From positions 146 through 64,145 of the forward strand of contig NZ_KB903715.1 of assembly GCF_000379785.1 (NCBI RefSeq): a stretch of DNA of 64,000 bases, written 5' to 3'. Origin of the DNA: Gallibacterium anatis DSM 16844 = F 149. GTDB taxonomy: Bacteria > Pseudomonadota > Gammaproteobacteria > Enterobacterales > Pasteurellaceae. A program made the translations under genes and the position numbers. This document shows positions 59,939-64,000 of this stretch, one piece after another (positions within the stretch are counted from its first letter, which is position 1; each line of letters opens with the position of its first letter). A model generated the notes under the pieces. That model was not told the origin of the DNA, searched no databases, and saw nothing but the letters and a program-made list of their open reading frames with translations.

Positions 59939-60667
59939 ATGACCATCAGCATTAAAAATGTAAACTTTTTCTATGGTTCCACCCAAGCGTTATTCGATAT
60001 CAATTTGACCGCCGAACAGGGCGATATTGTGGTGTTATTGGGGCCTAGCGGTGCGGGGAAAAGTACTTTTATTCGTACATTAAATTTATTGGAAGTGCCG
60101 AAAAGCGGAGAGTTGGTGATTGCCAATAATCGTTTTGATCTCTCTACTAACAATGATCCGAAAAAAATACGTCAATTACGTCAGGATGTCGGTATGGTAT
60201 TTCAACAATATCATTTGTGGCCGCATATGACTGTGATGCAGAATTTGATTGAAGCACCGATGAAGGTGTTGGGTTTAAGTGAAACGGAAGCCAAAGAACG
60301 TGCATTAGGCTTGTTAAAACGGTTACGTTTGGAAGCTCACGCAGATCGTTTTCCGTTACATTTATCAGGCGGACAGCAACAACGTGTTGCCATCGCACGT
60401 GCATTAATGATGAAACCGCAAGTTTTATTATTTGATGAACCGACCGCAGCATTGGATCCGGAAATTACCGCTCAAGTGGTTTCAATTATTCAAGAATTGC
60501 AACAAACCGGTATCACCCAGTTTATTGTGACTCACGAAGTGAATGTGGCGCGTAAAACCGCGACTAAAGTCGTGTATATGGAGCAAGGACACATTATTGA
60601 AGTTGGTGATGCTTCTTGTTTTGAAAATCCGAAAACACAACAATTTAAACAATATTTATCACACTAA
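59939..60667 (+). CDS. artP: Arginine ABC transporter ATPase ArtP
   Basis: ATPase of the arginine importer. 242 residues: Walker [19 protein letters not shown], signature [19 protein letters not shown], Walker [14 protein letters not shown], and [10 protein letters not shown] for the switch His. First of four genes; the set order P-I-Q-M is that of E. coli artPIQM. Confidence 0.95.
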   Translation: MTISIKNVNFFYGSTQALFDINLTAEQGDIVVLLGPSGAGKSTFIRTLNLLEVPKSGELVIANNRFDLSTNNDPKKIRQLRQDVGMVFQQYHLWPHMTVMQNLIEAPMKVLGLSETEAKERALGLLKRLRLEAHADRFPLHLSGGQQQRVAIARALMMKPQVLLFDEPTAALDPEITAQVVSIIQELQQTGITQFIVTHEVNVARKTATKVVYMEQGHIIEVGDASCFENPKTQQFKQYLSH

Positions 60668-60688
60668 ATCCCATACAGGAGAAACAGA

Positions 60689-61411
60689 ATGAAAAAAGTT
60701 TTATTAGCAAGCTTATTATTCGGTGCAGCAGTAGCAGCAAATGCGCAAACCATTACTTTTGCGATGGAACCGACTTATCCACCGTTTGAAAATACCAATG
60801 AAAAAGGTGAGATTGTTGGTTTTGATGTTGATGTTGCCAATGCGATTTGTAAAGAGATCAAGGCGGATTGCAAATTCAGCAGCCAATCTTTCGATAGCTT
60901 AATCGCCGGATTAAAATTTAAACGTTTTGATGCTGCCATTTCGGCAATGGATATTACCCCTGAACGTGCAAAACAGGTCAGTTTTTCTGACCCATATTAC
61001 GACAGTTCTGCCAGTTTCGTCGCTGCTAAAGAGGGTGTTACTTTAGAAAATGCGAAAAATATCGGTGTACAGAATGGATCCACTTTCCAACAATATATTG
61101 CGGCTAAAGCGAAACAATATAGCAGCAAACCATATTCTACATTGCAAAATGCAATTCTGGATTTAAAAAATGGTCGTATCGATATTATTTTCGGTGATAC
61201 CGCAGTGTTGGCAGAGTGGATTAAGAGCGATAAAGCGGTGCATTTTGTAGGCGATAAAGTGACTGATCCGGAATATTTCGGTACAGGTTTAGGCATTGCC
61301 GTTAATAAGAAAAATACTGAATTATTGGGTCAACTTAATCAAGGCTTGAAAGCGATTAAAGCAAACGGTGAATACCAAAAAATTTATGACAAATGGATGT
61401 CTGGTAAATAA
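60689..61411 (+). CDS. artI: Arginine-binding periplasmic protein ArtI
   Basis: A 240-residue SBP family 3 protein. Signal peptide [19 protein letters not shown] cleaved before [29 protein letters not shown] and [13 protein letters not shown] are the ligand-domain motifs of basic amino acid binders. AGGAGAAA precedes the ATG. It delivers arginine to ArtQM. Confidence 0.94.
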   Translation: MKKVLLASLLFGAAVAANAQTITFAMEPTYPPFENTNEKGEIVGFDVDVANAICKEIKADCKFSSQSFDSLIAGLKFKRFDAAISAMDITPERAKQVSFSDPYYDSSASFVAAKEGVTLENAKNIGVQNGSTFQQYIAAKAKQYSSKPYSTLQNAILDLKNGRIDIIFGDTAVLAEWIKSDKAVHFVGDKVTDPEYFGTGLGIAVNKKNTELLGQLNQGLKAIKANGEYQKIYDKWMSGK

Positions 61412-61416
61412 TTAAT

Positions 61417-62088
61417 ATGTTTTCAGATTTTATCAATTTAATGTTTTCCGCTACCCTGGTTACGCTGGGGCTAGCGGTTTGTTCTTTGATACTCGGATTG
61501 ATTTTAGCCATTATTTTTGTGGTGTTGGAAACCAATAAAATCCGTTGTATCCGACAACCTACATCAATAATCGTAACCCTATTGCGCGGTTTACCTGAAA
61601 TTCTGGTGGTGTTATTGATTTTCTTCGGTTCAACGCAAGTATTGTTTTTGTTGACGGAAGAGTATATCGAATTCAGTGCATTTTGGTGTGGATCAGTAGC
61701 GTTAGCGATTATTTTTGCCGCTTATGCTTCGCAGTCGTTGCGTGGTGCAATTCAGGCAATTCCGTTAGGGCAATGGGAATCCGGTGCGGCATTGGGGTTA
61801 AGTCGTGCCCAAACTTTTGTCCGTATTATTATGCCGCAAGTGTGGCGACACGCATTGCCGGGTTTGAGCAACCAGTGGTTGGTTCTGTTGAAAGATACAG
61901 CGTTGGTGTCATTAATCGGTGTCGATGATTTAATGCGTCAGGCGGAATTGGTCAACGCCAGTACACACCAACCGTTCACTTGGTATGGCATCGCGGCGCT
62001 GCTTTATTTGGTGATTACATTAATCAGCCAAGCGGGTATTAGAAAATTGGATCTCTATTTTACGCGTTTTGAACGGGAGAAAAGCTAA
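61417..62088 (+). CDS. artQ: Arginine ABC transporter permease ArtQ
   Basis: A 223-residue HisM/GlnP-type permease with about five helices and the EAA loop [20 protein letters not shown]. It starts 5 nt after artI and its stop overlaps the artM start by 1 nt (TAATG), indicating coupled synthesis. Confidence 0.94.
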   Translation: MFSDFINLMFSATLVTLGLAVCSLILGLILAIIFVVLETNKIRCIRQPTSIIVTLLRGLPEILVVLLIFFGSTQVLFLLTEEYIEFSAFWCGSVALAIIFAAYASQSLRGAIQAIPLGQWESGAALGLSRAQTFVRIIMPQVWRHALPGLSNQWLVLLKDTALVSLIGVDDLMRQAELVNASTHQPFTWYGIAALLYLVITLISQAGIRKLDLYFTRFEREKS

Positions 62089-62768
62089 TGGTTCAAGAGT
62101 ATTTTGTAACTATTGCTCAAGGGATTCCTACCAGTTTATTGCTAACCGTAGTTGCACTGGTTATCGCTTTCTTTTTAGCAATTTTATTTACGTTCCTATT
62201 GGCGTTGGGCAATCCGATTATTAAAAAAATCATTGGTGTCTACATTACTTTATTTACCGGAACACCGCTGTTGGTGCAAATTTTCCTAATTTATAGCGGC
62301 CCCGGTCAATTTCAATGGATTGTAGATGGTCCATTGTGGAGTCTGTTATCAAATGCGTGGTTCTGTGCGATGTTGGCATTGGCATTAAATAGTGCCGCCT
62401 ATTCAACACAGCTCTTTTATGGTGCAGTCAAAGCGATTTCCAAAGGGCAGTGGGAAAGTTGTGCCGCCTTGGGGTTATCGCGTGCGCAAACGTTGAAGAT
62501 CTTGATTCCATATGCCCTTAAACGCGCATTGCCGTCTTATACCAATGAAATTATTTTAGTTTTCAAAGGGACTTCGTTGGCATCCACCATTACCATTATG
62601 GATATTATGGGTTATGCGCGTCAGCTATACGGCACCGAATATAATGCATTGTTGATTTACGGCTTGGCAGGGGTGATATATCTAGTGATTACCGGTGTTG
62701 CCACCTATTTCTTGCGTAAGCTGGAGCAACGTGTGTTGGTATTTGAGCGTTTGGAAGTGGCCAAATAG
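62088..62768 (+). CDS. artM: Arginine ABC transporter permease ArtM
   Basis: A 226-residue permease partner of ArtQ. VYITLFTGTPLLVQIFLIYS and the EAA loop [20 protein letters not shown] are typical. Last gene of artPIQM, closed by the terminator at 62788. Confidence 0.94.
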   Translation: MVQEYFVTIAQGIPTSLLLTVVALVIAFFLAILFTFLLALGNPIIKKIIGVYITLFTGTPLLVQIFLIYSGPGQFQWIVDGPLWSLLSNAWFCAMLALALNSAAYSTQLFYGAVKAISKGQWESCAALGLSRAQTLKILIPYALKRALPSYTNEIILVFKGTSLASTITIMDIMGYARQLYGTEYNALLIYGLAGVIYLVITGVATYFLRKLEQRVLVFERLEVAK

Positions 62769-62787
62769 AAATCAAAGCAAGTGAGAT

Positions 62788-62817
62788 AAAAAACTTGGGT
62801 TTTGCCCAAGTTTTTTA
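62788..62817. terminator. Bidirectional terminator between artM and ruvX
   Basis: Stem AAAACTTGGG / CCCAAGTTTT, small loop, A-run before and T-run after, between convergent genes. Confidence 0.9.
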
Positions 62818-62827
62818 TTATCTGTGG

Positions 62828-63247
62828 TTAAAGTTGATTTTCAAACCAGCTTTCCAGAATAAGGCAAGCTGAAATAGAGTCGATTTTCCCTTTGTTTAAT
62901 GCTCGGTAGCCACCACGAGAAAAAATTTCGGCGCGCGCTTCAGTGGTGGTTAAACGTTCATCCTGCAAGGCAATTTTGACACCGAAACGACCGTTTAAAC
63001 GGTTAGCGAATTTTCGCGCTCTTTGTGTAATTTCCTGTTCCGTGCCGTCCATATTCAGTGGTAAGCCGACAACCACCAAATCCGGTTTCCATTCATCAAG
63101 GCATTTTTTGATCGCATCCCAATTTGGAATACCGTCCTGTGCTTTGAAAGCCGGCAAGGCTTGAGCAGTTTGTGTAATGCTTTGACCGACGGCACAGCCA
63201 ATACTTTGTGTGCCGAAATCAAAAGCGATAACGGTTAAATTGGACAT
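62828..63247 (-). CDS. ruvX: Putative Holliday junction resolvase / pre-16S rRNA nuclease RuvX (YqgF)
   Basis: A 139-residue RNase H-fold nuclease. [19 protein letters not shown] carries the first Asp, [13 protein letters not shown] the second motif, and [13 protein letters not shown] the third. In E. coli it matures the 5' end of 16S rRNA. Its ATG overlaps the yqgE stop by 1 nt. Confidence 0.95.
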   Translation of the reverse strand: MSNLTVIAFDFGTQSIGCAVGQSITQTAQALPAFKAQDGIPNWDAIKKCLDEWKPDLVVVGLPLNMDGTEQEITQRARKFANRLNGRFGVKIALQDERLTTTEARAEIFSRGGYRALNKGKIDSISACLILESWFENQL

Positions 63248-63807
63248 TATGCTCTCCCCATTTCGTGGCTTAATTCATAGCTTTGATTAATCCCTAAAAG
63301 TTTATTTGCTGCTTGCCAACGTTGATCAAAAGGAAGCTTAAACAAAATATCATAATCCGCCGGTACGGTTAGCCAATCGTTATTTTTAATCTCTTCCGCC
63401 AACTGTTCCGGCTGCCACAAAGCACAGCCTAATGCAATGAAATACTCTTTCGGTGCGGCATCGCTATTGAGTGATAACAAAATATCGGACGATGTTGTCA
63501 GCATTAAATCATCATTGATGGCAAACGAGTAACGATAGCTTTTATCGGTGACGGTATGCAGCACGAACCCTTGCTCAATATTGACCGGACCACCGGCAAA
63601 GATCATCTTCTCCGGATATTTTGGTTCGGTTGGCATTAGGTGATTCATTTTTGCCATCATTTCCGCCAGACTTAAATCGGTCGGCTGATTAATCACTAAT
63701 CCCATTGAACCCTGTTCGTTATCTTCGCAGATATAAACCACAGAGCGTTGGAAAAAAGGATCGTCCAAATCGGGCATTGCTACAAGAAATTGATTTTGTA
63801 ATGTCAT
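63247..63807 (-). CDS. yqgE: YqgE/AlgH family protein
   Basis: A 186-residue protein of the UPF0301 family: [40 protein letters not shown] and [14 protein letters not shown] are signatures. Function is unknown. ATG 63807 gives the family length; the longer frame to 63966 overlaps rsmE antisense-like sequence and is not homologous. Conserved rsmE-yqgE-ruvX order. Confidence 0.95.
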   Translation of the reverse strand: MTLQNQFLVAMPDLDDPFFQRSVVYICEDNEQGSMGLVINQPTDLSLAEMMAKMNHLMPTEPKYPEKMIFAGGPVNIEQGFVLHTVTDKSYRYSFAINDDLMLTTSSDILLSLNSDAAPKEYFIALGCALWQPEQLAEEIKNNDWLTVPADYDILFKLPFDQRWQAANKLLGINQSYELSHEMGRA

Positions 63808-63826
63808 ACTGTTCCTTAAAACTAAA

Positions 63827-64000
63827 CTACAAATCACCAAAACAGATCTGTAATGCACTGATTGCCACGAGTGAAGCGGTTTCGGTACGCAAAACACGTT
63901 TGCCGAGCAACACTTCGGTGAAACCTTGTTGAACCGTTTGTTCAATCTCCTGTTCGGATAATCCACCCTCTGAGCCGATCAGTAAACGCACACCGGCTGC
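63827..64000 (-). CDS. rsmE: 16S rRNA m3U1498 methyltransferase RsmE, C-terminal part (runs off window)
   Basis: The last 57 codons of a SPOUT methyltransferase that methylates U1498 of 16S rRNA. The minus strand reads [14 protein letters not shown], then [20 protein letters not shown] and ends CFGDL-stop at 63827. LIGxEGGLSxxEI and LGxRxLRTETA form the SAM-binding knot of RsmE. The N-terminal part lies to the right of the window. Confidence 0.95.
   Translation of the reverse strand, partial: AAGVRLLIGSEGGLSEQEIEQTVQQGFTEVLLGKRVLRTETASLVAISALQICFGDL

Noticed and set aside
60660-60690. GcvB target in the artI leader
   Set aside because: The leader has only weak CA content (CACACTAAATCCC) without a run matching the GcvB seed, unlike the dppA leader.

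Overview
The window looks like a chromosomal stretch of a Pasteurellaceae bacterium (gammaproteobacteria, moderately AT-rich). Support comes from family-typical proteins and gene order (rsmE-yqgE-ruvX, lapA-lapB-pyrF-yciH, cmk-rpsA-ihfB, artPIQM, gcvA next to a GcvB RNA), a chromosomal nadV, an IS1016-like IS1595-family end, and a poly-G phase-variable trimeric autotransporter. I cannot fix the genus from sequence alone. Almost all of it is core metabolism. The accessory parts are the IS end (1-144), the Fic toxin-antitoxin patch (about 23.7-25.9 kb) and the adhesin (39.6-42.3 kb).

Layout. 0-2.1 kb: IS1595-type end inserted at the 5' end of a pirin gene, then a hemerythrin-like protein and a small DUF486 membrane protein. 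2.1-6.2 kb: gluconate module (gntP divergent from gntK-edd) with two identical GntR-type operators between the arms. 6.2-12.8 kb: EamA exporter and the dppABCDF peptide importer, with a hairpin after dppA and a GcvB pairing site over its ribosome binding site. 13.1-18.1 kb: proline catabolism (putA, putP), then tRNA-Ser(GGA). 18.5-20.9 kb: glpFK with a GlpR operator. 21.1-23.7 kb: lapAB-pyrF-yciH. 23.7-26 kb: VbhA-like antitoxin, Fic toxin, an unknown small third gene and a decayed ORF. 26-31 kb: YczE-like protein, ihfB, rpsA, cmk, Na+/H+ antiporter. 31-35.3 kb: EEP-family protein, M15 peptidase, dapE, yffB, Nudix hydrolase, ribA. 35.5-39.5 kb: nagK, a lipoprotein, nadV, a kinase-like protein, a YfaE-like ferredoxin. 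39.6-42.3 kb: YadA-type adhesin out of frame at two G tracts. 42.5-45.2 kb: DeoR regulator and glmS. 45.3-48.5 kb: dapB, rlmM, DUF423, gcvA. 48.6-48.8 kb: GcvB sRNA. 49-54.7 kb: argG, dnaB, alr, pgi. 54.9-59.8 kb: zapG, purHD, glyA. 59.9-62.8 kb: artPIQM arginine importer. 62.8-64 kb: ruvX, yqgE and the end of rsmE.

How the parts connect. Several regulons can be read from operators: GntR (gluconate), GlpR (glycerol), ArgR (argG and artPIQM share TGAAT/TGCAT-type boxes), PurR (purHD), MetR (glyA), probable CRP sites, and GcvB acting on dppA. Carbon inputs (gluconate, glycerol, proline, GlcNAc) are well represented. nadV predicts use of nicotinamide as NAD precursor, i.e. V-factor independence. 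The most notable items are the switched-off phase-variable adhesin, the IS-truncated pirin gene, the Fic locus with its unknown third gene, and the GcvB/dppA pair.
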